Part shown: positions 11,282-22,444 of the stretch, piece by piece
Layout of the letters: each line of letters opens with the position of its first letter
Numbering within the stretch: the first letter of the stretch is position 1
Notes under the pieces: model-generated
What the model was told of the DNA's origin: nothing
Database searches by the model: none
What the model saw: the letters and a program-made list of their open reading frames with translations, nothing else
From: Cercospora beticola
Taxonomy: Eukaryota; Ascomycota; Dothideomycetes; Mycosphaerellales; Mycosphaerellaceae
DNA length: 64,000 bases
Direction: 5' to 3'
Assembly (NCBI RefSeq): GCF_033473495.1
Contig: NC_088935.1
Coordinates: forward strand, 62,001-126,000
Made by a program: the position numbers and the translations under genes

Positions 11282-13613
11282 GCTGCATTCGCCCAATCAG
11301 ACCGAGTCTATTAGCAATACTCATCAATAATGATTCAGCGTGCTTCTTCACGTGTTCGCTACTTCGTCCAAGAGCAACTTCGTCGTTTCGTAAAGGGTGC
11401 GAACGATGCACGTCTCGTCCCAGCAAGCCTCAAAAGCCCCATCTTGGCAACACGGTGTGACACCTTCACTACCCAATGCAGCATACGCCGCAGAAGGAAC
11501 AAGCCGAGATTCTCGTCAATGCACGGGAGCCGCGCGATAGAGTCAAGAATGTATGACATCGGGTGGATGCATGCAGGGCGTCTAGCATGCGCCGACGCCA
11601 TCTCAGCCACGCACCGCGCCTGTTTTTTCGGCTCCGGTTTATTCATGCAAAGTCGTCTGTCATCTGATTTCGCACGTTCTCGATTGCTCTTTCGTAGCGG
11701 CCGAAGAATCAAATTCGCGTTGCATAGCATACCATTCTGTCGGGCTCTGTGCCGTCGCTTGGCAAGCCCCATTCACTTCACGGCTGGCGCTTACTGGCTA
11801 CGCGCGAAAGTGGCTGATGGCGTATACGATGATGATGTGTTGGGCGAAATGAGCACTCAGCACGGTAGATTCACGGTTGAGATTGTAGGGTCTTGCGACT
11901 TTGGAGATGAGAGCATCAACGTGACAGTATCTTTCGACGACGTACATGGCTGCATATGGTGTTGTGTCGCGACGGTGGTCACATTATCCAGACTTTCAAC
12001 AAGAAGATCGTTTTGTGGGGCACTCTCATTACAGCTCTACAAGATTGACCATCTGGAGCAGATGAATCAGCTAGAGGTATTATGCTGTCCGAATGTCTGT
12101 ATGCTCACGACTGATCTCCCATTCGCCCGAGATGTCTGCGAGATTTGGGCCGACTAAGAGCTAAGTATTACAAGAGTGCAAGACTTGGACATCGGCACCG
12201 TGAGATTCTCGCAGACATGACCGGCGCCCTTTAGAGCCTTGCTCCAGATATTATGACTGCTTCCCTTCCATAATCCGACAGCGCTACAGAACGCGCAAAC
12301 TCAAACTTCGAGCACGTTTTCAACCGCCGGAACGATGCCAACCCGCCCTAGGACGGTCGATTTTGTTGCTGGAAAGAGCGACGGACAAAACGATTTCGTC
12401 AAGCGCTCGACGTCAACTCTGGATCCGAACATCCTCATCTGACCATTGAAACACATTTGAAACACATGCGCACGCCTCCGATACGGTTCGAGCAGCTGAA
12501 CGACAATCGTGCGTTCACCATAAGACAAGAGCCCGAAAAGGATGCAGACAGCGAGGCGAGAAGATGCTGATGACCAGCGCGAGCTAGCGAGAGGCCACAA
12601 ATGCCAGGATACTGTGCAAAGGGTCCAAGGCCCAGCCAGCTCCAGCCATGGAAGGTCAGAAAGAAGGATTGGGAAGCGACTTTAAGCTAAAATTGTGTCA
12701 CTTGGACAACCACAACTCTACGTCAATGCTCATACTACATACGGCTGCAAGACTTTGAGTCGTGCAGGACAACCCTCTCATGCAGCATGAGATATTCTTC
12801 GTTCCAACTCTACGGCGCTGGCTGCTACCATATTGCATGTGCTGGCCCAGAGCGAAGCCTAAGCCAAGCTGTCTTGCTGCTGCATAATCCGTTACTCAAA
12901 TGGAAGTGTTCTTGGGCGATCAAGAAGCCACTTCCAATCCATGTATATTGCTTCATTTCGCAATCGAAAGAGCGGCCATGCAATATCTGTACTCTTCCAG
13001 CGGAAGCAAGTTGCACGAAGGAGCCCTCATGGCTAGTGCTAACTGGATTCATGAAACACTCCGCCAATTGACATATCAGCAGTTCTCGCGAGCAATGAAC
13101 AAGAGATACGAGCAACGATGCAGGACATTGATCTCTCAGACAATGCTTCCGTTTGCCGTCCGCTGATTGTGAAGTCAGATCGCGTCCAGAAATATGGTTC
13201 GTTCGGACAATCGCCACTAGGGAAGGCCAAGCTCGAGCACTTACCGACATTCAAGTGCCTGTTATGTGCAGCAGTTTCCTGCATCTTGAAAATTTACAGG
13301 AGCTTACACTGCTCGGTGTGCCTGGATGAGTACACCTCAACGAGTACACTGTCTGTCCAGAATGCGGAGTTGACCCCGAGTGCTGACATGATCTCCAGCG
13401 GAGACTTGAGGGCGATAGATTCATCGTCTGATGAGATTTCACAGAGTTTTCTGGTGATCCCTCATTCGGCCAGGTTGTACTGTCGTGTGCGAAGATGCGG
13501 TCCCGGTCCCACGAGGATTGGAGTCCACTTCTTCTTTCTTGGAGATTTCCCAAACGCCGACACGATCTGGCATACCACTTTTTTTGCTACAAAGCGAGTA
13601 AAGCTGACTTTGG
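11282..13613. other. Long intergenic region, no gene recognised
   Basis: About 2.3 kb. The longest open frame (ATG at 11330, 275 codons) has a Cys/Arg/His-heavy composition, no motif, and may be the 3' UTR of the zinc-finger gene. Frames at 12825-13250 and 13118-13717 are equally unconvincing. No repeat or transposon ends were noticed. Confidence 0.45.
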
Positions 13614-14114
13614 CTAGGGTGGATTTAGCAGCTTTTTCTCGTAGCATACGGAGATCCCCTCCGCCCCGATATACGGTCCATATAGCGGGATTTGCACGAA
13701 GCCATGTCTTTCGCTAAATGCTCTCGCTCGTCGTAGCTCAATGCCTAGCTCCAACGTCAAGGTCGTATATCCTCGCTTCAAAGCTTCTTCCTCCAGCTGC
13801 TGGAGCAAGAAATCTGACACGCCATGTTGCCTTCCACGCCACTCCGGTACAACGTAAAATCGCCTGAGCTCGGCAATTCTCGTGCTGAGAGGTTGCAGCC
13901 CACCACACGCCACAGCACGGCCCTCTTTCAGGAGAACGACGACTGTAGGCAAAGGATCCAACGACGCCGGAGGTATGGGCTCGTCAGGCCACTCGGATAG
14001 TGTCTCTTCCAGCTGCCGTAAGCGTAGCAACGCGCCATCCGGATCTTTCCAGGATGTGACTCGCACCTCGAGGTTCTGCGTGCTCATGGGCGTCGGCGGC
14101 GCTGAATCGTCCAT
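13614..14114 (-). CDS. GNAT-family N-acetyltransferase
   Basis: A single exon of 166 residues starts at the ATG at 14114. The core GNAT signatures are present: VVVLLKEGRAVACGG (beta-4 region), then ELRRFYVVPEWRGR leading into motif A (the R/Q-x-x-G-x-G/A loop for acetyl-CoA, here WRGRQHGVS), then a long helix (DFLLQQLEEEALKRG). The C-terminal region is ARAFSERHGFVQIPLYG followed by GAEGISVCYEKKL. The enzyme would transfer acetyl from acetyl-CoA to an amine; the substrate is unknown. The loop seems to carry an extra residue compared with the usual RGxGxG spacing. Stand-alone gene on the same strand as the MFS gene that follows in genome order. Confidence 0.85.
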   Translation of the reverse strand: MDDSAPPTPMSTQNLEVRVTSWKDPDGALLRLRQLEETLSEWPDEPIPPASLDPLPTVVVLLKEGRAVACGGLQPLSTRIAELRRFYVVPEWRGRQHGVSDFLLQQLEEEALKRGYTTLTLELGIELRRARAFSERHGFVQIPLYGPYIGAEGISVCYEKKLLNPP

Positions 14115-14606
14115 GGATAATTGGGGTCAAGATATCTGCCCTCGGGTTCGTATAACTTTTTGAGTAGTGTATGAGGTGAAGTAGTTGGACCTCACCTTCC
14201 AAAGAAAGACATCCGGAGCTCCCCTGCTATCCAAGCAACTCAAATATTCGGGTTCACCTCGGCACCGCCACACTACAAGAATGTATAACCTCGCCGTGCT
14301 GTTTCAAACTCTATACATTCACTAACAACTCACTCCGGAGAAATCTTTCTGCCCGGTGTTCCGAGACCAAGATGAGCTCTGGAATACTTGACAGGGAGTG
14401 CGTTCTTGGCGCGGAAGTTCTAATATCGGAGCCACTGTACTTTATGGAGCACATGGACACCCGACCTATGACGATGAGCGTGACTAGATGAATTCTGACA
14501 TCTTGTTTCCCCGAGATTCTATGCACTCCCATCAGACATCTGCACTCCAGGAGTCAGATTACCAATAGTCAAGACACTGAAGCAAACGTCGGTCGCAGAA
14601 TTGTCT
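14115..14606. other. Intergenic, no gene recognised
   Basis: About 490 bases between two minus-strand genes. They contain the upstream region of the acetyltransferase gene and the 3' end of the MFS gene. No other feature was seen. Confidence 0.5.
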
Positions 14607-16198
14607 TCAAATGTTCGAAAAATTACTGCGACTCCGTAGCATCTCTCCATATTTCCAAAGCAACAAAGGAGCGGGCAGCCCAACAGCCATGGCGATAAAA
14701 GCAAGCAAAGAGGTACCCCAGCCGAGGTCCAGATGCTGGTACAAATATGGAGACACGATAGGAAGCGTAAACCCCGCAATGCCACGCAAGAACCAAGTGG
14801 CTCCGATAGCGCTTGCAGAAAACTCGGTATAAGCATCGACCATGTAGTTCGTAGCCGATTGAATACTGATCATGATCCCGGCAGAGAAGACAAAAGCGCC
14901 AATATCCGGCACAATCCAATGCCAAGTGTTTTGTGCTGACCAGCCGAAGAGGAACAGGCCAACAGGCACGGAAATGCTCCCGATAATCATCAGAGGTATG
15001 CGAAACTCCGGTCGCCCTGTTTGATCCGGTCCACCAAGACGACGGCGAAGATGGTTGTATGTCTTGTCCATCCCAAACTTGCAAAGGTATCCTCCGCCCA
15101 AATACCCCAACGCCAAGGACATGTAGTGCAGTCCTGCAATGGAAATCGTCTGACCGTAGACCGGGACATAGAGGGTGGGAAATATGGCGACAGCCAGCAT
15201 CATGATGCCGTAGAAATAGGCGTTGAGCAGAGCCAGTGCTTGGACCGCAGGCTCCTTCCCCAGCATTTGAAAGGGTCTGAGCAGTGCATTCGGCGTCTTT
15301 TTGGCAGCTTGAACTAGCTGCGACTGGAATCGGGCGAGTTTTGCTGCAGACTTGCGGTGCATGGGAGAGGGCATTTGAAAGTTCTGTGGATCCTGAATGT
15401 CCAGGCTTTTCCAGGATTTTAGGACTGACTCTCGAGTCTCTTGTAGGAAGAAGACAGACCCAAGTAGAACGACACCAGTCCAGATGGTGATAGCGTGAAA
15501 GGACCATCGCCAGGTGGAATACTCGACAACAAAAGCTGAGAATACTGGCCCAATCGCTGGGCTAAGCGTGGGCCCGATGTTGTACAGCGCCACAGCGTTG
15601 CCGCGCTCGTGAGCTTCAAACAAGTCAGTCACAACACCAAAGCCCGTCTGAGTCAAGACGTCGTATCAGCATCTTTCTTTGCGTGATTTTGGATTCATAC
15701 TTAATGTTGACGCACCGCTACTCCAGATCCACCCCCAAAGCCAGCGAGGAAGCGACAAGCGATCATGGTTCCAGTATCTCTAGACAAGCCGCAAACGAGG
15801 TTGAACACCAGAAACCAGAGCATGCCCCCCTGGAGTACCGCGACTCGTCCAAAAGTCTCAGAAAGTGGGCCTAGAATGAACGGACCACAGTTGAAAGTCA
15901 ATTGCCAGCTAGAAAGAACCAGAAACTCGACGGCTTTGTTCGTGATGTTGAGATCATTTCGAATTCGTTCCAGCGCCGGTGCTACAATCGATGAAGCGAC
16001 GGGTGGAATCGTTGTAAGCAATGAGGAAATGCCCACGGCCAACCACTTCCGTCGCAGCGTCCAGTTCCTTGGGTGTTCATCTTCGGGCAGAGCATCGCCC
16101 TCCACTTCCTGGGTTGCCACACACGCCGGAGTCTTCTCGATGTCAACGAGTCCGACCGCGTTTTGCTTGACGGCCGCCAAGGCCTTCTCATCATCCAT
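14607..16198 (-). CDS. MFS multidrug exporter, DHA1 type
   Basis: Two exons on the minus strand (16198-15716 and 15647-14607), joined by a 68-nt GT-AG intron (donor GTGCGT), give about 507 residues. The N-terminal cytosolic segment contains DEHPRNWTLRRKW, which resembles the D-P-x-N-W signature before helix 1 of fungal DHA1 drug exporters. Motif A is GPLSETFGRV. Motif C-like residues follow in helix 5 (NIGPTLSPAIGPV). The C-terminal half has the AIGATWFLRGIAGFTLPI pattern seen in the same group. It should be a plasma-membrane proton antiporter exporting organic compounds. It lies next to the block of damaged metabolic genes at 17.5-20.9 kb and could have belonged with them, which is inference only. 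Confidence 0.9.
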
Positions 16199-17485
16199 TT
16201 GTCGGATATTTTTCCTGTATACAAATGAGCTTCAAAGGTAGAAATGAAATTTTCGCCAGTCCAACGAAGTGCGAGCATCTCTTAGGCGGTGGTGCAATGG
16301 AATACTTATCTCTTGAGTATGGCTGCACTCCCGTTCGTAGTGAACGCCCAAACGAGCACCAATCTGCTTTTCACATTGTATATGCAGGAGCTGGGGCTGA
16401 GGATTCTACCCATCCCAGACGAGGAGCCAACTCCGGTTCTTGTAGGCGAATAGATATGCAAAGAGCTACAGGTCCACAGGTTTCCCGCCACACAGAGCGA
16501 AGCTTTGCTCCTTCGAAGCGATTAGGACGCATTCTGATGCTGGAATCTGATGTCCAAAGCTTAGAGCCTTGATTTGATGCCCACGAAAAAGCTGCTCCAT
16601 GAATACAGATGGTGGTAAAGTCTCTGCAATGGCTTTCTAGTGTGATCTGCGCCGGCCTCAATGGCACGATAGCATAACAGTGCTTAGGGAACTCGAATCG
16701 AGTGCGGTACTCTTGACGAATCATGGCGAAGATGACTACGGCTTCTCGCCTGCGACTACGAGCAGAGTAGGCCGCACGCCGGAACGCTGCACTGATAGGA
16801 GTCTCTGGGCTCGCGAGTCGTCATGCTGGGCCGGGGACTTCTGTGCCACTTGTGGTGGAGTTGGAAAGACTTCTCCGCACGTGTAGGAGCATAGCATCAG
16901 CAGCGCCATTGGGGTGGAAGAGTTTCAGCCGACATAGAGGCGAGGATAGGCACAATGGAGAGAGATAAGATACGCACATCAGACATGTCGTCGAGGAAAT
17001 AAAACGATATGAATCAGGGTCGGCACGAGCCTTGCCGGTCCGTCCACCCGCCCGCTCACAAGGCTCTTGCACAGCTCGCACTCCGAGTCCACCCGTCTTT
17101 GCCGAAACATCTTGAACTCCATCCTACGCTGATACTCTCGGATCTCGAGAGCACCTAGTGCACAGGTACATGAACGGCGAGCTAAAGCTTTACCTCGACA
17201 ATGCCTCCAACTCACGTCGTATCACTTGTTCGTCATATCTGTCCAGCCTCGACCCTGGCATTTTCAAGGCTGCGTGGGAGGAATATTGGAAACGCAAGTG
17301 TATTCGTCCATTAACGATCATGAACTGTTGATGGAACGTACAGATCCCTAGACCACTCCAGGTCCGACTGGATCCCGGCTGAAAAAAAAATACTTCGAAG
17401 GCGTACTCGTGAAACCTTCCATCAAACAGTGCCCGTATATCCCATACGCGCAGCCAGGGAACTAGGCCTGGAGTCGTCACTGGAA
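16199..17485. other. Intergenic, no gene recognised
   Basis: About 1.3 kb. A plus-strand frame around 17170-17330 reads like part of a protein (aromatic- and lysine-rich, ending after a WEEYWKRK stretch), but no start, splice sites or family could be identified. It may be a relic. Nothing else stands out. Confidence 0.4.
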
Positions 17486-18163
17486 TCAGGCAGACTTTCG
17501 CAGCGTCAGATAGAGGTGAGGCTCGTAATCACTCTTCTGCTCCGTTGGTGGCGTAAACGGCTCTACTGTTCTCGCAACGATTTCAAATCCGCCGACTTCA
17601 GCAAGATGCTGCCAACCTTTCTCCGTATAGACTCGAGATTCCACCTGATTACCTAAGAATCATCGCTTCACGACACCTGTTTCGGTATCTCGAGACGCCC
17701 ATTCGGCCGTATCCAGCGCTTCAGCACTCATACTGCCAACGAAAAGGAATCCGCCAGGTTTAAGCCAGGCTCCAATGTTCTTGACCAGTTTCATCGTCTC
17801 CGCATGACTAAGTGTGAACGTGGCGAAGATTGCGAAGACTGCATCGACCTGGTTGGACGGGCCTTCATAGTCCAGCATGTCGATGACTTCGAAGTATGCG
17901 CCTGGGACGTTTTGTTTCGCAGCATCGATCATGGTAGTCGAAGAATCGATTCCTAGGAACTTGTGGCCCGCTTTCACGACCTCACTTCCAGTCGGCTTCC
18001 CTGTACCGCATCCGATATCAAGTACAAAGCTTGCAGCAGAAAGTTGCTCGACGGCCGACCGTACGAATCGAATTTGTGCAGGGTTCTGTCCGAAGGCGTC
18101 TTCGTAGCCTGTGCCAAGCTCATTGTAGAGACCTTCAACCTCTTTGGAACTTTCTTGCGGCAT
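17486..18163 (-). pseudogene. Class I SAM-dependent methyltransferase interrupted by an in-frame TGA
   Basis: The ATG at 18163 begins MPQESSKEVEG. Methyltransferase motif I is clear (VLDIGCGTGKPTG), followed by the GIDSS acidic loop and the later LVKNIGAWLKPGGFLFVGSM strand. The frame stops at TGA 17660-17662 after 167 codons, too early for the family. Beyond it the same frame stays open for 57 more codons to a stop at 17486, and this part reads as the expected C-terminal subdomain (YTEKGWQHLAEVGGFE, PPTEQ, EPHLYLTLRK). The stop therefore looks like a single nonsense change, a sequencing error or, less likely, a readthrough site. No intron fits: the only AG after a GT here would give about 24-32 nt. 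The small-molecule substrate is unknown. Confidence 0.75.
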
Positions 18164-18555
18164 CGTGAGAGGGGCAAAATGCAGGTGAATAACCAAGAGT
18201 GACGATGACAGAACAGAGGAAAGACTGTTGACCGAATGTGACAACAATGTTTGACCGAAGAGACCTACCCGGCTACTTAATACATTTTCGATGTCAGAAT
18301 CGATGAACAAATGCTCTGAGTTTATGCCCCGCTATAGTAATAGAGACCGTTTAAGCATTGGGTACACTGTTAATGCTGACGCAAGTTTGGCGTCATCGCT
18401 AGACTTCACCTTTGGGGAAATGATCGCCTCTGAAATTCGGCGTCCATACACCCATAGTCGAAACGTATAGCCAGTGATCAGTCTCGTGCTTTATATGCAT
18501 TCGAAATACTCTAATAAACACACAGTACATTGCAGTCTCGTTGTCAATCGTGCAA

Positions 18556-19189
18556 CCTAAAACATACGGAGTCAATCTATGTTCTCGTAAACAATTCCGG
18601 CACGGGAAGATACTCACCGGAAGGCATGCACTGAGTTCACATCAGCCGAATTGCGAGAAGTCCTCGATGCGAATCTCGTGACGGCTCAAGTAGTGACAGC
18701 TACTTTCTTACCTTTGTTCGAACGAGGCAAAGACAAAAAATTTATCAATATGTAAGAGTAGCAAGTTCATTTGTTATGAATGGTGTTGGGCTCATCTGAC
18801 AAAGCTCATCCGAGACGGGATCCATCTCTTCGATCGAACGCTTCCGATTCATCCCTGGCCATTCGTACAAGATTTCTGAAGCGGCGATGAATATGTTGAC
18901 GGCTTTGCACGCTGTCGAACATGATGACTTCGCTGTCATAGCGATCTCGCCTGGTGTGAGCATATTCGATGCCTGCGTTTGCAGCTACGCGCTGACCTGC
19001 CTCTAGTGGTTGAAAATAGACTTGGCCAGACCAGATGCAGACTTGCATGTCGAAGTCGGTGTCGCCAGCGTCTTGGACAAGATCCTAGAGGCAGACAAGT
19101 CCGAAAGTGGCAAGTTCTACACGATTCGTGTTACCGGCTGGGATGACAACAAGATGGGACCTTACGATGGGCGGCGACTACCATGGTGA
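18556..19189 (+). pseudogene. Relic short-chain dehydrogenase/reductase, 5'-truncated
   Basis: Recognisable SDR pieces occur in order: LVNNSGTGRYSPEG (18584 on), then TEFTSAELREVLDANL in another frame, KKFIN, SSETGSISS, the active-site tyrosine region YKISEAAMNML, IAISPG, and a C-terminal GWDDNKMGPYDG ending LPW-stop at 19187-19189. The last is the usual end of this fungal SDR group. Two introns still look functional: 18752-18804 (GTAAGA) and 18956-19006 (GTGAGC, CTGAC branch, CTCTAG). The Rossmann GxxxGxG start cannot be found upstream, a one-base frameshift is needed near 18630, and the catalytic YxxxK lysine is glutamate (GAA at 18878-18880). It is almost certainly non-functional. Confidence 0.75.
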
Positions 19190-19795
19190 CTAAACAGCGA
19201 AAAGCTGGGCATTCACTTCACCTTGGTCATTGCAGCTGACGACAAGCGACGTTAGCTGATGGAGTGTTGGGGATCACTAATTTTGATTTCTCATGTATGA
19301 GCGTGAATAAGTGACCCATATCCGCTCACAATATGCATAAAAGCGGATTTAAATAAACCCCGATGAGCTACAAGCACAAAATGCGACGACTGTTTCAGGC
19401 TACGATCTTAGCAGATCTGAGCCATACTTCTTTAAGGCTAGTCTGAGAAGGTAGCGCCTGTCGTAGCCTCATCACACAAAGAGAGATCAAATGAATTACT
19501 AACCGCGAGTCTGACAGTAGTACGCTGGCGCAGTCCGTTGCCAGAAACTTGATCATTCCGGAGGTTCCGATGTTCCGCCTGTGAGCTAACGGAGCATTCA
19601 ACGAGATTCAGCACGACAGCCGTTCTGACTGCGACACGAGCTAGGATGTGGGATGTCCAGTGGAGCGATGGACGTAACAAGTCGGATGACCAATTCAAAG
19701 AACAACATCCTACAGTTCCCGGCTGCCACGGTATAAGAACATCTTACAGCAGCCACTGCCAGGACTATTAAGTCAATGAGCTTTCCCGGTCCACA
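19190..19795. other. Intergenic between two damaged genes
   Basis: About 600 bases, relatively AT-rich for this window (for example around 19290-19370). No reading frame with family features was found. Confidence 0.45.
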
Positions 19796-20932
19796 ATGAC
19801 AGGCAACAACGACAGCGTGATTCCAGCAGGCTCACTGGTACTGGTAACCGGTATAAACGGCTATGTCGGGTCCTATGTGGCTGATTAGGTACGCGACTCG
19901 TGAACACGGACGAGTTCCAATTATTTTTTTGACATTTCGCGTCAGCTTCTCAAGCGAGGCTATCGCGTTCGAGGCACAGCCAGATCCGCAGCGAAGCTGG
20001 AAGCTATTTCTAAGACCCTCCGGGCTAGAAATTCAGATGCGATTGTAGAAGGAGTCGTGATTGAAGACATGCAGGCCGAGGGTGCCTTCTTGCAAGCTGT
20101 GCAAGGCGAGTCGCTTCGAGCTCAAGTATAGTCCATTGCTGAGCATGTGTGCACAGGTGTTGCTGGAGTCGTCCATGTGGCATCCGATCTTTCGATGTCG
20201 CCAGACCCGAACAAAGTGATACCGGCTACTATCACTGGGGTCAAGCACGCGTTAGAAGCGGCAGCAGCCACGGACACAGTCAAAAGGGTTGTCTATACCT
20301 CTTCTGTCGTGACATTGCCCAGCTTTGCGCCTGGCGTTGTCGGGCACATCACCGCGAGTGAGTGGAACGTCGAAGCTGTCAAAGCAGCATGGGCGCCGCC
20401 GCCGTATGATCAATCCCGCATGCTTAAGGTCTACGCTGCAAGCAAAGTTGAAAGCGAACAGTGGGCATAGAAATACATACAGGAGAAGAAGCCTTCTTTC
20501 ACTTTCAACACTGTCCTGCCGGGACTGGTGCTGGGACCGATCCTCGATGGGGCGAACTCGTCGATGGCGGGGTTCGTCCAAGGCATCCACGGCGGCGATG
20601 AGAACGCAACACAGTTGATTCGCAATCTGCCTGAAGCCACTTGGCATGTTGATGTCGAGGACACTGCGATCGTCCACGTTGCGGCGCTGCTCGATGATAG
20701 CGTAAGGGGAGAGCGCATATTGACACTCGGCGAGCCTTTCACGTATCAGAGAGCCATCGAGACGCTGAGGAGAATAGACCCATCCAAGACGGACTATGCG
20801 GAACCACTTCCAGGCGATCAGGAGAATCGTGTAGTTGCGGACACTTCGAGGGCGGTCGAGCTGCTGAAAAAGAATGGTCGTGACGGAGTCACAAGCCTTG
20901 AACAGAGCTTGTCCAACCAGTTTTCGAGATAG
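19796..20932 (+). pseudogene. NAD(P)-dependent epimerase/reductase (dihydroflavonol-reductase-like) with two TAG stops
   Basis: The gene begins MTGNNDSVIPAG and has the Rossmann motif VTGINGYVGSYVAD. Exon 1 would end at the expected Gln codon, but that codon is TAG (19886-19888), directly before a GTACGC donor (intron 19889-19945). Exon 2 is 19946-20105. The second intron, 20106-20156, has a GC donor (GCGAGT). Exon 3 runs GVAGVVHVASDLS, VVYTSSVV and the active-site YAASKVESEQWA, where the next codon, normally Trp, is TAG (20468-20470). The remainder (KYIQEKKP, NTVLPGLVLGPI) continues in frame to 20932. Gln CAG to TAG and Trp TGG to TAG are both C-to-T in CpA on one strand, the signature of repeat-induced point mutation. 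The intact gene would encode an extended SDR of about 340 residues. Confidence 0.8.
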
Positions 20933-22444
20933 GCACTGGATATTCAAAGAGGAGTCCTGAACCCATAGATGTACGAAGAGATAGAGACTACGTAGCAAGC
21001 AAGCGCGGAGCCAACTACTTTGGTAGCTCAGGTCATGAAGCATTGTATGATTGTAAAAGTTGATTGTCGAAATCGTGGTCTGCACTGCCCCTGCCCTTGC
21101 TTACAGTTGCCCCAGCAACAATGAACAACATGGAGCAACTCAATCTAATAACTGATGTTCGGATCAAAGATATTGTGAGTGGCGGAAGGCCATTGTATTT
21201 CAAATTGAGGCATCGTGGTTGCCCTGACGACAGTGCATAATATTGACAAAGTGCTCTTCCAGACCGACATGACTCTGACCATTCTCGGATCAAAGATGAT
21301 ACGATCCGCATCTACGTGGAAAGTGCCTCCGTTCCAAATCAAGGCAATTCACTTCCTCATCACCTTCCCGCGATCTGGAGAACGCCACTACTGCAGCAGG
21401 CCATTTCTGCGCATGCATGCATGGCATCATCCAAGAACTCGAACTGCTCTCGGAACCAGGTCGACCATTCTGTACTCCGCCTGACTCGCATGAAGGAAGC
21501 CGGGAACGCACGCCAGAAACAACGACCGCTTATGATTGCTGCCCTTACACCACCGCTTTTGCTGCTCTCGTCCCCGAATCTTCTCCCACAGAGCCTCGGC
21601 CAAGCATGCGGGGCATTTTCTAATGCTGTTCAAGGCCCCGAAGCTGATTTCGAGCAGCTAATTGATGCACTTACCCAAACGGGGATGGTGATCTATTGCC
21701 TTGAGTGTCGAGAATGCCCAGAAGCTATTGCCTCATCACAGACGCAACTCACAGAAACAACATCATCATCACTCTCTTCCAGGTACGTGCAACTACATGA
21801 TGAAATGTCCCAGCACACAGAAGAGCTCTCCTCGCAGCGTGCCAGCCATGGTGATGGAAGAGGAATCAACGTTGTTATCCACGGCTGCTGCTCGAAAGCC
21901 ATCCACCTGCGCACATACATCGCGCTGAAGGGCTCCGACCCTTAGGCCCGCAGCATCGAAAACACTGGCGAGCGATCTACCTGCCCCCGGCACCCTATGA
22001 AGAGTACTATGTGCTATTCCCTGCGAGTCATAGCCACGGCTGTCCCGACGGTCGTTCAAGTTGCTGTCTGCCCCCTGCGAATCAAAAGCTACAGGTTCCG
22101 ATGACCCCACACCACCGAGCGCCATGTATCAAGTGAACATACAGCTCGTGTGTAGCTTGCATGATTGCTGTGCTGGACGATCCTGCTCTGAGTACAGGAA
22201 GAGCTGCAGTATGTGGCTTGCAGACTGCAGATATGGAGCTCGGAGCAGGCTGCCTTGGTGCCATCGACGCTTTCTGCAGTAATTCCAGCATCACAACTCA
22301 AATTCATACGCACAATTATGACATGTCCTGCGGAATTCGAAAGTAGTGGATGCAGCACTCTCCGTAGAGTATAAAATTGCAGCGGTGCGCAGCCATTCTT
22401 CTGCTCACTCAACTTACTCGAACCACAAACAACGCCTCGGAATC
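20933..22444. other. Intergenic, no gene recognised
   Basis: About 1.5 kb. A 209-codon plus-strand frame at 21316-21945 and its overlapping antisense frames show no domain or signal. The last 80 bases are the core promoter of the next gene. Confidence 0.45.
22370..22376 (+). promoter_or_regulatory. TATA box of the HsbA-like gene
   Basis: TATAAAA lies 75 bases before the ATG at 22445, a textbook position for a strongly expressed fungal gene with a short leader. Confidence 0.6.

Noticed and set aside
11330..12157. 275-codon ATG-started plus-strand frame
   Set aside because: Cys/Arg/His-heavy random-like composition, no motif, no splice logic, directly follows the zinc-finger gene; more likely 3' UTR or chance.
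17650..17690. A mini-intron (24-32 nt) to remove the methyltransferase TGA
   Set aside because: Far shorter than any other intron in the window (47 nt or more) and lacks a branch site.
21316..21945. 209-codon plus-strand frame
   Set aside because: No domain, low-quality composition and several overlapping antisense frames; not supportable as a gene.
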